Origin: Tautonia marina
GTDB taxonomy: Bacteria > Planctomycetota > Planctomycetia > Isosphaerales > Isosphaeraceae
Assembly: GCF_009177065.1 (NCBI RefSeq)
Contig: NZ_WEZF01000011.1
Location: forward strand, 62,001-126,000
Reading direction: 5' to 3'
DNA: 64,000 bases
Below the pieces are notes generated by a model. The model was not told the origin of the DNA, did no database searches, and saw only the letters and a list, made by a program, of their open reading frames with translations. The position numbers and the translations under genes are program-made. This document shows positions 27,391 to 36,786 of the stretch, piece after piece (positions within the stretch are counted from its first letter, which is position 1; every line of letters starts with the position of its first letter).

Positions 27391-29383
27391 AGGGGGTCTG
27401 GACGGGGGGGAAGCGGAAGCCGGTCTTGGGGTCGAGGTCGAAGGCGGTGACGCGGAAGCTGATGGCGAAGCGTTCACGCTTCCACTGGGCGAAGCAGAAG
27501 AGGCGAACAAATTTGCGAATGTGAGCGGCGAAGGCGCGGGGGTTGTTTTCGTAGTGGTCGGCGAAGGCGGGCCAGAGGCGGCGGAAGATGGAAACGGGGT
27601 CGAGCGAGAGCTGGACGAAGGCGTACATCAGTTGATCGAGGACCGGGAATGGCATCAAATCTGCTTCATCCGTTTGTGCCTTGTCAGGCGGGCGAAGCTC
27701 GGCGGTGGCGTCCATCACGTTGATGAGGTCGAAGCCTTTGAGGCCGTGGAACTCGGCGGCCCAGGCGAGGTAAAGCTTCACGAGGCTCTTGGGCACGTCG
27801 GCAATCGGGGCCAAGCCGCCGGAGCTGTCGCCGTCCATCGTCGTGTAGCCGACGGCGGCCTCGCTCTTGTTGCTGGTGACAAGTAACAACGATCCGTGCA
27901 GGTTGGCCAACGTCCAGATCAAGGTTCCACGCAGGCGGGCCTGGATATTTTGAAGCGGCAGATCGTGCGCGGGGTTCTCCCAGGAGAGGGTTTCCCCGGT
28001 GAGGCGAGAAACGGTGGCCTCGCACGAATCGAGCGACGATTGAATGTTCGTTTCATAATAGGTCGCGCCCACCTCCTCAGCCACGGCTCGGGCAGCGTTG
28101 CGGGTGGCCTCGCCTGAATTTTCCGTGGCAAGGTAGGCGCAGAAGAAGCGTTCGGAGACGAGGCGGCGGACCTCGTCGATCGACAACGTCGGGTTCGCGT
28201 AGCGGTACATCCGATGCACAAGGAGTGCGACCATCCCGCTATCCCGGCCTCCCGAAAGGGCGAGGCAGCAGGAGGGGATCCCCGTCTTGGCGACGTAGTC
28301 GCGCAAGGCGAGGCAGAGGGCGAGTTCCAGTTCCAGATAGTCGAGGTCGCGCCCGGTGATTACCCGACCGTTCAGGACGCTGGTTTCGAGGTCCTGGAGC
28401 GAAGGGTCCGGATGTTCCGGCTCCGGAGGCTCGTAATAGGGAGGAGGAGGGGGGGGCACGCGGTCGGTCTGGAAGTCGCCGGCGAGGTGGATTGTCTGCG
28501 GGATGGCATCGACGCCGACCCGGGCCAACTGGCCGCGCCAGGAACCTTCCTCCATCCGGGAGTGGCGAATTTCTCCCAGGTCGACGACCCGGTGCACCAG
28601 TTCCCACTCGCGGTCGAAGACGAAGCGACGCCCCTCGGTCTCGATCCGGCCGTTGACGCCGATGAACAGGCTGCCGTCGAAGATCAACCGCGTTGCGTCG
28701 CAGCCAAGCAAGGACGCATACAGATACACGCAATGATCTTCGAGGCTGATCTGCCGCACCAACCGCCGGCGCATCCGGTGCTTGCCGATCGAGAACCACG
28801 AGGCCGACGGATTCATCAAAATCTCGGCCCCCGACAACGCATAGGCCGATCCCGGCCGGATGCCTTGCCAGGCGTCCTCGCAAATTTCAAAGGCCACCAC
28901 CCCCAGGCCCGGCAGGTCGAACATCTGCGTGCCGAGCGGCGCGGTGGTGCCGTCTGGCCCCCGAAGCTCGACGACCCGCCCCCGGGGCCAGGGGTTGAAG
29001 TAGCGGTTCTCGTACTCGACGTCGCCGGTCGCCAGGTTTTCCTTCGCGGCCAGGCCGGCGAGTTTCCCATCGGCCAGCAGGGCCATTGCGTTGTAGATCA
29101 CCCCCTCGAACAGGACCGGAAGGCCGACGGCCACGGCGATTCCCTCGGTCGCGTTGGTCAGGGCGAGCATCCGGTCCCACGAGCGTTCCATCGTGCCGGA
29201 GCGCAGGAGGCGATCTCCCAGGCTGTAGCCGGGAATGCACATCTCGGGCAGGCAGAGCAGGCGAACCCCCTCGTCCCTGGCCGCGGCGATGACTTCCCGG
29301 ATTCGACGATCGTTGCCGCTCCAGTCGCCGACCGTCTGGTTCAGCGACGCGACCGCCACGTGTGCCTGATGCCGAGCGAGCAC
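27311..29383 (-). CDS. nadE: Glutamine-dependent NAD(+) synthetase
   Basis: 690 residues from GTG 29383, nine bases after GGAG. The N-terminal nitrilase-type glutaminase has the Glu-Lys-Cys triad: LPEMCIPGY Glu47, AKENL Lys114 and FEICEDAW Cys168. The C-terminal synthetase has the PP-loop SGGRDS at 377-382. The enzyme amidates nicotinic acid adenine dinucleotide to NAD using glutamine-derived ammonia. A Pro-rich linker (about 309-322) joins the domains. Earlier in-frame starts extend through the neighbouring small gene region and were rejected. The 3' end overlaps the hydrolase gene on the other strand. Confidence 0.96.
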   Translation of the reverse strand: MLARHQAHVAVASLNQTVGDWSGNDRRIREVIAAARDEGVRLLCLPEMCIPGYSLGDRLLRSGTMERSWDRMLALTNATEGIAVAVGLPVLFEGVIYNAMALLADGKLAGLAAKENLATGDVEYENRYFNPWPRGRVVELRGPDGTTAPLGTQMFDLPGLGVVAFEICEDAWQGIRPGSAYALSGAEILMNPSASWFSIGKHRMRRRLVRQISLEDHCVYLYASLLGCDATRLIFDGSLFIGVNGRIETEGRRFVFDREWELVHRVVDLGEIRHSRMEEGSWRGQLARVGVDAIPQTIHLAGDFQTDRVPPPPPPYYEPPEPEHPDPSLQDLETSVLNGRVITGRDLDYLELELALCLALRDYVAKTGIPSCCLALSGGRDSGMVALLVHRMYRYANPTLSIDEVRRLVSERFFCAYLATENSGEATRNAARAVAEEVGATYYETNIQSSLDSCEATVSRLTGETLSWENPAHDLPLQNIQARLRGTLIWTLANLHGSLLLVTSNKSEAAVGYTTMDGDSSGGLAPIADVPKSLVKLYLAWAAEFHGLKGFDLINVMDATAELRPPDKAQTDEADLMPFPVLDQLMYAFVQLSLDPVSIFRRLWPAFADHYENNPRAFAAHIRKFVRLFCFAQWKRERFAISFRVTAFDLDPKTGFRFPPVQTPFTDELAELDRYVEQLCHSARSETPDR

Positions 29384-29502
29384 GGCGAATCTCTCCGTTG
29401 GCCGGGGAAGGGGGGTCCCGTCTTGGGCTCGTCCTTTCCGACAGTGTAGGACGAACCGTTCCCCAAGCCCAGTCATCGCCGCCCGCGTGGGCGTGGATTG
29501 GT

Positions 29503-29871
29503 TCAGAGGTACTCGTCGACCGGCTCGACCATCTTCTCGGGAGCCAGAATGGCGACCAGTTCTCGGGCGGCGTCGCGGTCGCCACGAGACACCTGAAGGC
29601 GGGCGCGGCCGTCGGGAGCCCCGTTGAAGTCGCCCCAGGCGCGAAGCGAAGCGGTCTGGATCGTCAACTGGTCGCTGAACCACCCCTCGCGCAGGCCAAC
29701 GGCCGACACCACCTCTCGAGGAATGCGGACCTCGTGAACCTTCGCCTTCGAGTAGCATCCCCAGTAGTTGACCCGGTATTCGAGCACAACCTCGTCGTCT
29801 TCCAGACGAATCAGGCCCTTGAGTTCGTGGAACGAGGACCAGTCGGTGCAGGCAAAGGGAATGGCGATCAT
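29503..29871 (-). CDS. Small conserved protein, possibly PH-like
   Basis: 122 residues. It reads as beta-rich with LIRLEDDEVVLEYRVNYWG, a KVHEVRIPREVVSAVGL segment, GWFSDQLTIQTASL and a terminal ARELVAIL helix. The strand pattern followed by one helix resembles bacterial PH-like domains seen in planctomycetes, but that is inference. GAGAGGG lies upstream of the ATG at 29871. It is followed by nadE on the same strand after 119 bp. Function unknown. Confidence 0.7.
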   Translation of the reverse strand: MIAIPFACTDWSSFHELKGLIRLEDDEVVLEYRVNYWGCYSKAKVHEVRIPREVVSAVGLREGWFSDQLTIQTASLRAWGDFNGAPDGRARLQVSRGDRDAARELVAILAPEKMVEPVDEYL

Positions 29872-30036
29872 GATGGTCGGCCCTCTCGTCGATCCGTGCG
29901 CAGGACGAAACGCAACAGGGGTGATTCGCCCGGCCGCTCCGATTCTTTTCGGAATTTTTTTCAGCCCGCCCGCTCGTCGATCGAGGGGAACGGGCGAAGG
30001 GGTCCGCCCGGTCCCGGCGTTGACGGTGGAGCAAGG

Positions 30037-30074
30037 GCCCCCGGCACCCCTCCCAAAGGGTGAGTACCGGGGGC
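30037..30074 (-). terminator. Stem-loop downstream of the S8 peptidase gene
   Basis: GCCCCCGG (30037-30044) pairs with CCGGGGGC (30067-30074), with an inner CCCT/AGGG pair. It lies 34 bp past the stop, the expected place for a terminator. Confidence 0.5.
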
Positions 30075-30107
30075 TCAGAGGATCGACCCAGGCCGAAGCG
30101 CGGTCGA

Positions 30108-33100
30108 TCAGGAGACGATGCGGGCCAGGCGACGGAGGCCGGGAACGATCTCCGAGCGGTCAAGCGTTTCCAAGGCCATGTCAATCACGGCGTCGTCTCC
30201 GAGCGAGTCGGCTCGATCGTCATCGGCAACCGGGATCGTCGTCAGCGCGATCGGCGAGACCGAGGGGCCGGCGTCGATCGGCCAGCCGCGGTCGGTCGCC
30301 GGAGTGGCATCAGCCTCGACCGACTCCGCCGGGCGGATCGTGTTGCCAGGGACGACGGGGCGGATCACCGGATCGGGTACGGTCAGGGCCGCGATCGCCA
30401 CCGAGGCCCCTCGACCGCGTCCACGCCCCGGAGTGGCCGGGGCGGCCTCGGGGTCAGCGCTGCTCGGCGAGGAGGCGCCATTGATGCTCAGGACGTACTC
30501 GCCCTGGGTGTCCTCAAGGCCCTCGACCTTGATCGCGTAGAGCCCGCCGCCATTCTTCGGAACCTTGTACTTCAGGCCGACCTGGCGGTTGGAGGCGGTC
30601 CCCTGGACCTCGGCTACGATGTTCCCCGAGGGATCGTAGAGGCGGACGACCGGGATCAAACCGTTCTCAAACGCCCCAGGGCCCCGGGCTGGGAGCAGAA
30701 GGTCGACCTGAAGCATCCGGTTGCCGGCGACCTCGACGAGCGACACATCGCGGTCGGAACCGGAGCGGAAACTCAGGTTATCAAACGCGAAGGCGCCCGC
30801 CACCGAGGAATTCGGGGCGATCTCCGCTCGCGAGACTGGCGTGCCCTCGTACTGGAACTGGCCTTCTGCGAAGAAGAAACCCTGCGGGCTCACGGCCACC
30901 TGGAAGGTGCCGATGAGGCTGTTGGTGGCGTCGAACAGCGTGACGGTGGCACCGTCGGGTATCGAGAGGTTGGCCGAAAGCGCCAGGCCGAACTCCAGGG
31001 AGGAGACCGGCTGGTCGAAGTCGAGCGTCAGGACCCCTGCGGCCGAACCGACCAGGCTCGGGTCGCTGATGAAGGTCGTTGTGCCAGGCCCGAGGGTGTT
31101 GAACGTGGCCGCGGTCGAAGGGACCCCGCCGATCGTGTAGCCGAAGGTGACCCCGGCCAGGCTGACGCCGTTGGCCGGCTGCGAGGGCAGTTCATCAAAG
31201 GCAATCGTCGCCTCCTGCCCCTGGCCGACATGGCCAAGCGTCCACAGGCGACCGGCGGCCGAGGGAGACAGGACCGGCTGGGCCGAGGCCAGATCGTCGT
31301 TGCCTTCCAGGTCGAACGTCAGGCTGCGGGTCGCCACCAGGCTGTAGTCGGTGTTGGAATCACCGGACACGCGGACGTAATAGGTTCCCGATTCCGGGGC
31401 GACGAACTGGATCAGGTCATCGACGTTGGTGGGAAGGCCTTCGAGTCCGAGGTCGATGCTGATGGCATCGAATTCGGCCTGTCCGGGTCCGGTCGCCGAC
31501 TGCGGGATCATCTCACGGAACAGCAGGCGGACGGTCGAACCGGCGAAGGCGGAGAGGTCGGCCGAGTGCGATTGCCAGCCGGTGTCTCCGGTCGGGTTTT
31601 CGGCCTGGGTTCCGGTTGAAAAGACCGAAACCTCCTGAAGCACGACGTTGGTGGCCGGATCGACGATCAGGACCTCGCGGGTCCTCGGCAGACTGGCAAA
31701 GGAGCCGAGGGTGAAGTTCCACTGAATCCGATCCTTCCAGGAGAGGGTCGGGCTGGTGTCGGCCGGAATCGTAACATCCTGGAACATCAAGAATTCCATC
31801 GGACCGCTGCCGTCGAAGCCGTTCCAGGCCACGAAGGTGCCGTCCTGAGGCTCGGTCAGGGCCATGTCAAAGCCGCCGCCGACTCCAGCACCGCTGACCG
31901 CCCAGGGTCGGAAGGGACCGCCGGTGGTCTGCACGGTCCAGCCGGAGAAGTCGCCCGTTTCGAAGCTGCCGTTGACGATCAGTTCGTTTTGCTGCTGGAA
32001 GGAAAGCCCCTCGGCCAGAACCTGGCCGTTGGCGTCGAGCAGTTCCAGTTGCACCGCGCCGGCAGAGAGGGCCTTGGCCGCCAGGGTCAACGACTGGCCG
32101 GCGTCGAGCGTGACGGCGTGCAGGTCGGTGTCGGCAAAGCCGAACTGCGTGACCAGCCCATAGGGTTGGGGAGCGGCCTGCGTAAAGCCGACAATCCCGA
32201 GCTCGGCATTGACGTTGCCCGGGAACGAGTAAATGCGCGTCGTCGAGGATTGCTGGAACGAGCCCGAGGCATCGATAAAGTTCGAGACGGGGGAATTGCG
32301 CATCTCGATGTCGAGCAGCAGATCGCCCTGGCTGGGGTCGTAGTCGAACAGCGCGGCCACATCGAGCACGATGTCAAAGGGATTGGGGGACCCGGTGCCC
32401 GTGCTGGAGAGGGTCATCTGGCCATCGAAGACCGTCACGAATCCGTCGCCAATGTTCTCGGCGAAAACGGGAGACGCGGTGGCCACGCTCGTCGCGGCGT
32501 AACCCAGGCGGATCCTCGCGTCGATGACCACGTTGGAGAACGGCCCGGCTCCCACGTTGCGGCGGAAGCGAACCTCGTCAATCAGCCCTCCTTCGGCGAA
32601 CTCCGAGGCCGAGTAGATTTGTTGATAGCGCATGCTCGGCTGACCGAACTGGCCAATGTGGAACGGCCAGGCATTGCCCGTGTCTCCCTCGACATCCTCC
32701 AGGGCCGCAGGGACGGTCGCCTGATTGCCCGCGTCGATGCGCCCGAGCACCGCGGCCCGTGCCGGACGGCTCGAAACCGGGTCGTCGTAACCGCCAAGCA
32801 TCGAGAGAAAGGCCGGGTCGAGCGACTGGGCCGAACCGATCGTGTCGTTCGCTTCCCCGCCTCGACCTTCGGCCTCCAGCGCCGCGTTGAGCAAGACGCG
32901 CAGATCGTAACCGCCTCCGGAACCGTCTTCCCCTCGGACCGTGATGACGAACGACCGGGCCGACGGCGCGTTGCGGCCAGGCGAATTCAAAGGCCCTCCG
33001 ACCGGCTCGGTCTGGATCATGGCCACACCGTCCGACGCCACCGCCGAGGCAACGATCTGCAAATTGCCCTCGTCGTCGGCCATTGCCAGTTCGACAATCG

Positions 33101-34820
33101 GCTGCAATCCGCTTCTCGCCGCGACCTCGATGGTCAGCGTCTGGCCGGGATCGACGAGCAGCTCGTAGCGATCGGCCGCCTCGGAAGAGAACGTCGCGAG
33201 GAACCCGTTCGCGGTGGCTTCGTAGACGAGCGAGCCCAGCGGTTCGACCGCCTCGAACGGCGGCAAGACGCGTAGCTCGTCGCTCCCCTGGAGCAGTTGC
33301 AGGGTGGAGAAGGCGTTGAGTCGACCGCCGGTGATGGTGATCCCCTGCAGCGAGGGCACGGGATCGACCCCGGCCAGGATCGCCTCCTTGATCAAGGATG
33401 CGCCAACACCCGGCGCGATGGAGGCCGCCAGCGCCGCCACGCCGGTCACGTGAGGTGAGGCCATCGACGTGCCGTTGAAAAAGGCGTAGTTGCTGTTGGG
33501 GAGCGTACTCAAGACATTGACCCCTGGCGCCCCCAGGTGAACCGTGTTCGGGCCGAAGCTGGAGAAGCTCGCCCGCTGGTCTCGGTTGTCCGTGGCCGCG
33601 ACCGAGATCACGTTCGGCAAAGCGAGGTTGGCCGGGAAGGCGGGGGACAGGTCGTTGTTGCTATTGCTGTTGCCAGCAGAGGCAACCAGCAAGATGTCGT
33701 TCTCGGCCTTGCGCTGGGCCGCATCGAACAGCAACGGGCTGAAAGGGATGCCGTAGCTATTGTTCGTGGCGACCACGTCGACGCCGAAGTCTCCCTTCAT
33801 TGTCGCCACGTAGTTGTATGCCTGGATTGCTCCGGCAAGCGTGGGGCCGGCGGTGCCGATGTTCAGGGGCATGAGCTGGACATCCCAGTTCACCCCAGCC
33901 ACCCCGACCCCGTTGTTCCCGACGGCGCCGACGGTCCCCGAGACGTGCGTGCCGTGGCTGTTGAAGTCAAAGGGGTTGTTCGTGTTCGTGACGAAGTTCC
34001 AGCCGATCAGGTCGTCGACGTAGCCGTTGCCCGCGGTGTCAACACCGTCGGCCCAGGCCGGATTGTTCAGCAGGTCGAAGCCGTCGATGTAACCGTTGCC
34101 GTTGAGGTCGGAGACGAACGCCGCATTGGCCGGGTGGTTCAGGTCGCGGAACAGGATCATCCCGTCGCCGGTAACGTCCGTCAGAGCCCCCCGCAGGGCG
34201 GCCGGAATCTCGGCCTGGTTCATCCAGACGTTCAGGTACAGGTCGGGGTGGGTATAGTCCATGCCGCTGTCGATGATGCCGACGGCGACGTGGCTGCTGC
34301 CGGTCGAGATGTCCCAGGCACCTGGCGCGCCGATATCGGCCCCGGGAATCCCGGCCTGGGCGCCGATGACCTGGCCGGTGTTCTCCAGGCCCCAGAGAGC
34401 GCCGAAGGACGGGTCGTTCGGGATGGCGGTCCACTCCCCCACGAAGTTTGGTTCGAGGGCATGTGTATGCCCCGTTCGCGTCAATGCGGCGGCCACGGAG
34501 TCGGGATCGACGCCGGCATCGACCCGCACCAGGAACGTGCCATCCATCCCCAGGTGCTCAACCCTTGAAACCAACCCTGCATCATCGAGCAGTTGCCGGA
34601 CCGAATCGGCCTGGGTCGTCGCCTCGCCAGTGACGTCGTCCAGGCGAACGATGTATTCATCGGGCCTGGCCAGCGCCTCGACATCGTTCCAACGGACCAG
34701 CACCGCTCCCTCAGCCACCTGCTGCTGGCCGGCATAGGCCGAAAGCAACACGCGTTCTTCCAGGGATTCCAGGGTTCGCAAGCGTCGGACGTTTCGGGAG
34801 ATGGATCGCGAATGACGCAT
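30108..34820 (-). CDS. Large exported subtilisin-like S8 peptidase with LEPR-XLL N-terminus
   Basis: 1570 residues. The N-terminus RTLESLEERVLLSA is the planctomycete LEPR-XLL type signal. A prodomain-like region (about 55-128) precedes the S8 domain, with catalytic Asp (GIIDSGMDYTHPDL, about 184), His (NSHGTHVSGT, about 289) and Ser (GTSMASPHVTG, about 452), plus the oxyanion Asn in SAGNSN. An insertion LNGNGYIDGFD resembles a calcium loop. The remaining 1000 residues are beta-rich, with pre-peptidase-type and adhesin-like repeats. It probably degrades proteins at the cell surface. AAAGGAG precedes GTG 34823/ATG 34820. No PEP-CTERM anchor is seen. Confidence 0.93.
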   Translation of the reverse strand: MRHSRSISRNVRRLRTLESLEERVLLSAYAGQQQVAEGAVLVRWNDVEALARPDEYIVRLDDVTGEATTQADSVRQLLDDAGLVSRVEHLGMDGTFLVRVDAGVDPDSVAAALTRTGHTHALEPNFVGEWTAIPNDPSFGALWGLENTGQVIGAQAGIPGADIGAPGAWDISTGSSHVAVGIIDSGMDYTHPDLYLNVWMNQAEIPAALRGALTDVTGDGMILFRDLNHPANAAFVSDLNGNGYIDGFDLLNNPAWADGVDTAGNGYVDDLIGWNFVTNTNNPFDFNSHGTHVSGTVGAVGNNGVGVAGVNWDVQLMPLNIGTAGPTLAGAIQAYNYVATMKGDFGVDVVATNNSYGIPFSPLLFDAAQRKAENDILLVASAGNSNSNNDLSPAFPANLALPNVISVAATDNRDQRASFSSFGPNTVHLGAPGVNVLSTLPNSNYAFFNGTSMASPHVTGVAALAASIAPGVGASLIKEAILAGVDPVPSLQGITITGGRLNAFSTLQLLQGSDELRVLPPFEAVEPLGSLVYEATANGFLATFSSEAADRYELLVDPGQTLTIEVAARSGLQPIVELAMADDEGNLQIVASAVASDGVAMIQTEPVGGPLNSPGRNAPSARSFVITVRGEDGSGGGYDLRVLLNAALEAEGRGGEANDTIGSAQSLDPAFLSMLGGYDDPVSSRPARAAVLGRIDAGNQATVPAALEDVEGDTGNAWPFHIGQFGQPSMRYQQIYSASEFAEGGLIDEVRFRRNVGAGPFSNVVIDARIRLGYAATSVATASPVFAENIGDGFVTVFDGQMTLSSTGTGSPNPFDIVLDVAALFDYDPSQGDLLLDIEMRNSPVSNFIDASGSFQQSSTTRIYSFPGNVNAELGIVGFTQAAPQPYGLVTQFGFADTDLHAVTLDAGQSLTLAAKALSAGAVQLELLDANGQVLAEGLSFQQQNELIVNGSFETGDFSGWTVQTTGGPFRPWAVSGAGVGGGFDMALTEPQDGTFVAWNGFDGSGPMEFLMFQDVTIPADTSPTLSWKDRIQWNFTLGSFASLPRTREVLIVDPATNVVLQEVSVFSTGTQAENPTGDTGWQSHSADLSAFAGSTVRLLFREMIPQSATGPGQAEFDAISIDLGLEGLPTNVDDLIQFVAPESGTYYVRVSGDSNTDYSLVATRSLTFDLEGNDDLASAQPVLSPSAAGRLWTLGHVGQGQEATIAFDELPSQPANGVSLAGVTFGYTIGGVPSTAATFNTLGPGTTTFISDPSLVGSAAGVLTLDFDQPVSSLEFGLALSANLSIPDGATVTLFDATNSLIGTFQVAVSPQGFFFAEGQFQYEGTPVSRAEIAPNSSVAGAFAFDNLSFRSGSDRDVSLVEVAGNRMLQVDLLLPARGPGAFENGLIPVVRLYDPSGNIVAEVQGTASNRQVGLKYKVPKNGGGLYAIKVEGLEDTQGEYVLSINGASSPSSADPEAAPATPGRGRGRGASVAIAALTVPDPVIRPVVPGNTIRPAESVEADATPATDRGWPIDAGPSVSPIALTTIPVADDDRADSLGDDAVIDMALETLDRSEIVPGLRRLARIVS

Positions 34821-34823
34821 CAC

Positions 34824-35401
34824 GGGGAAGCTCCTTTGGCGGTCGGATCAATGCAGACAACTCACATGCACACACCAGCGCGCAATCGCCCTCGGACGGA
34901 CATCGCATCGACGCGACCCGCAGCCATTTGGGGGGAAGTGAGGAACGACTCATCTGTTCCATCGTCGAGCCTGTGCATCCGATGAACAGGCGCGGACGAC
35001 GATCATCACCGTTCGAGACGTCCGACCGGATTCAAGCCACCGACCGACCGCCTCAGCAAACGCGGATCAGAAAACCGCTGACGACGAACTCGGAGAAATC
35101 CATCCTGGTGACCCGATGGCCGTGGCGCGGTGAACCCGAACCGAGCATCATGATGATGCCTGGCCATCCTCTGCGGTGGTCATCCTGAGGCGTCAAGCAG
35201 TCAGATGCAAGAATTATTTTCGAAGAATTGTCAGGAGGTTGACACGCGGCAACGCATGCACGCACAAACTCACCTTGTTTTCGATTCACCCAACACCCGC
35301 CGTGCATACCCGGTTTGGGCCGCGCCCAGCGACCACAACACATCAAGAATTTATCACAATCAAATCAAAAAGATAGCCGAATGCAACCCACGAGACAGGA
35401 A
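34824..35401. other. Intergenic region between the S8 peptidase and the zinc-ribbon gene
   Basis: About 580 bp upstream of the minus-strand S8 peptidase. The part from about 35190 to 35390 is noticeably AT-richer than its surroundings. A TTGACA-like box near 35239 is on the plus strand, where no gene follows. No repeat or gene was recognised. Confidence 0.55.
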
Positions 35402-35587
35402 TCAGCCCGGACCTCCTTCGCAGCAGGTCTCGCAGATTGTCCGGCAGCGCGAGCAGATGAGCTTGGCCTTGATCTCGACGAGCGTCCCCCCGCAGACCGG
35501 GCAGGAGGGGCGGCACGAGGCGTTCGACCCCTCATCGCGGGGCGGGGCAGGGTTTGGGAGGGGCGGGCGGGATTCTGAGGAGTCCAT
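35402..35587 (-). CDS. Small zinc-ribbon protein
   Basis: 61 residues from ATG 35587, five bases after AAGAGG. The Cys pattern CPVCGG, then ICSRC, then ICETCCEGG has two CxxC knuckles and extra cysteines, typical of a short zinc ribbon conserved among planctomycetes. A disordered Ser/Pro-rich N-terminus precedes it. It could bind nucleic acid or a protein partner. The neighbouring upstream gene on the strand is DUF427, 175 bp away. Confidence 0.7.
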   Translation of the reverse strand: MDSSESRPPLPNPAPPRDEGSNASCRPSCPVCGGTLVEIKAKLICSRCRTICETCCEGGPG

Positions 35588-35762
35588 GCTGACCTCTTTC
35601 TTGATCAATCATGTCACGGAGCGGGAGTACGGGCCGTCGAGTCGTGCCGGCGCATCCTGATTATCGTCGGTCAGGCCCGTCGCTCCTCGCCAGCCGGATT
35701 CAGACCGAAGCCACTCCAAAAGGCCGCACGATCGGGACGATTCCACCCGCCGAACCGCGACC

Positions 35763-36260
35763 TCACCACCCCCAGGAGCCGGGGCCTCCCTTGAACGGGC
35801 CGACAAGGTCGGAGGTGATCCAGCCGCCGTAAAAGCCGCCTTCCTGCGGCGTGACCTGCTCGTCGTCGAGGAAACAGGCGTCGACGCGACCGGGGTAGAA
35901 AGTGACGTAATCCCGGATCGCGGCGAACGCGGGGACCGGATCGGGATAGCTCCAGGCGGCATCGTCGGCGCGGCGGTCGCCGACGACGACGTGGTGATAG
36001 ACCGCCCGGCCTTTCCATTCGCAAAAGCTCGACCGGGTGGAGGGGCGAAGAAACGCGGCCCGAACATCCTCCGGCGGCAGGTAGATGCCGGGCGGGTGAC
36101 TCGTTTCCAGGACACGAAGGGCGCGATGCGACTCGGCGATGACCTCGCCATTGAAGATGACCCGGACGCGGCGATGGACCGGCTCGACCCGGGGGGGCCT
36201 GGGGTAATCCCAGACCGATTCCTGCCCTGAACCCGGTTTGATGGGTTTCGGCCTCGGCAT
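35763..36260 (-). CDS. DUF427 domain protein
   Basis: 165 residues from ATG 36260. It contains VRVIFNGEVIAESHRALRVLETSHPPGIYLPPEDV, then FCEWKGRAVYHHVVVG and AWSYPDPVPAFAAIRDYVTFYPGRVD, the conserved DUF427 blocks. A short C-terminal GGFYGGWITSDLVGPFKGG follows. The family has a compact beta fold and no firmly assigned reaction. Longer in-frame starts were rejected because they read through non-conserved sequence. It lies 118 bp after the thioesterase gene. Confidence 0.9.
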   Translation of the reverse strand: MPRPKPIKPGSGQESVWDYPRPPRVEPVHRRVRVIFNGEVIAESHRALRVLETSHPPGIYLPPEDVRAAFLRPSTRSSFCEWKGRAVYHHVVVGDRRADDAAWSYPDPVPAFAAIRDYVTFYPGRVDACFLDDEQVTPQEGGFYGGWITSDLVGPFKGGPGSWGW

Positions 36261-36378
36261 GACAATCAGACTCCCGATGGCGGGCCGATCGCTCAAACGG
36301 GGGGCGAGTCCCATTGCGAGCGCGGCCCGTCTTCGGGGTGTTGTAGACACACCGGCGATCCGGGGGCGTGGCGGTCCG

Positions 36379-36786
36379 TCAGCCTTCCAGTCGAGATCGC
36401 TTTCGGGCGAGGCGGCGGGCGAAGCGATCGACGTCGATGACCCGGCGGCGGTGGATCCCTCGGGCGATCAGCTCGACCTCGTCGCGGGCCTCGACCTGAA
36501 ACGTCACGCTCGGGCCGTCGACATGAATCACCCGAGCCCGACAAACCACCGTGGCCCCTTCCGGAGTCGCCCCGAGGTGCTCGACCTCGATGAACGTGCC
36601 GACCGACCGCTCATGCTCCTCCAGGCACGGGGCAATCGCGTGCCTGGCGGCGTATTCAAGGTGCGCAACCAGCCAGGGAGTCGCCAGCACGGCCGGCATC
36701 CGATCGTCGGCGAAGACGATCCGGTTCGACTCATTGACCGTGATCCGCTCCTCGCCGGTCATGCCGGATCGAGGGGTCGTTTTCAT
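36379..36786 (-). CDS. Hotdog-fold thioesterase family protein (FlK-like)
   Basis: 135 residues. A hotdog thioesterase pattern is seen: VFADDRMPAVLATPWLVAHLEYAARHAI, the core helix, then GTFIEVEHLGATPEGATVVCRARVIHVDGPSVTFQVEARDEVELIARGIHRRRVID. This arrangement resembles the fluoroacetyl-CoA thioesterase FlK group, so acyl-CoA hydrolysis is likely, substrate unknown. The ATG overlaps the stop of the preceding TPR-membrane protein gene by 4 nt (ATGA), suggesting translational coupling. Confidence 0.85.
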   Translation of the reverse strand: MKTTPRSGMTGEERITVNESNRIVFADDRMPAVLATPWLVAHLEYAARHAIAPCLEEHERSVGTFIEVEHLGATPEGATVVCRARVIHVDGPSVTFQVEARDEVELIARGIHRRRVIDVDRFARRLARKRSRLEG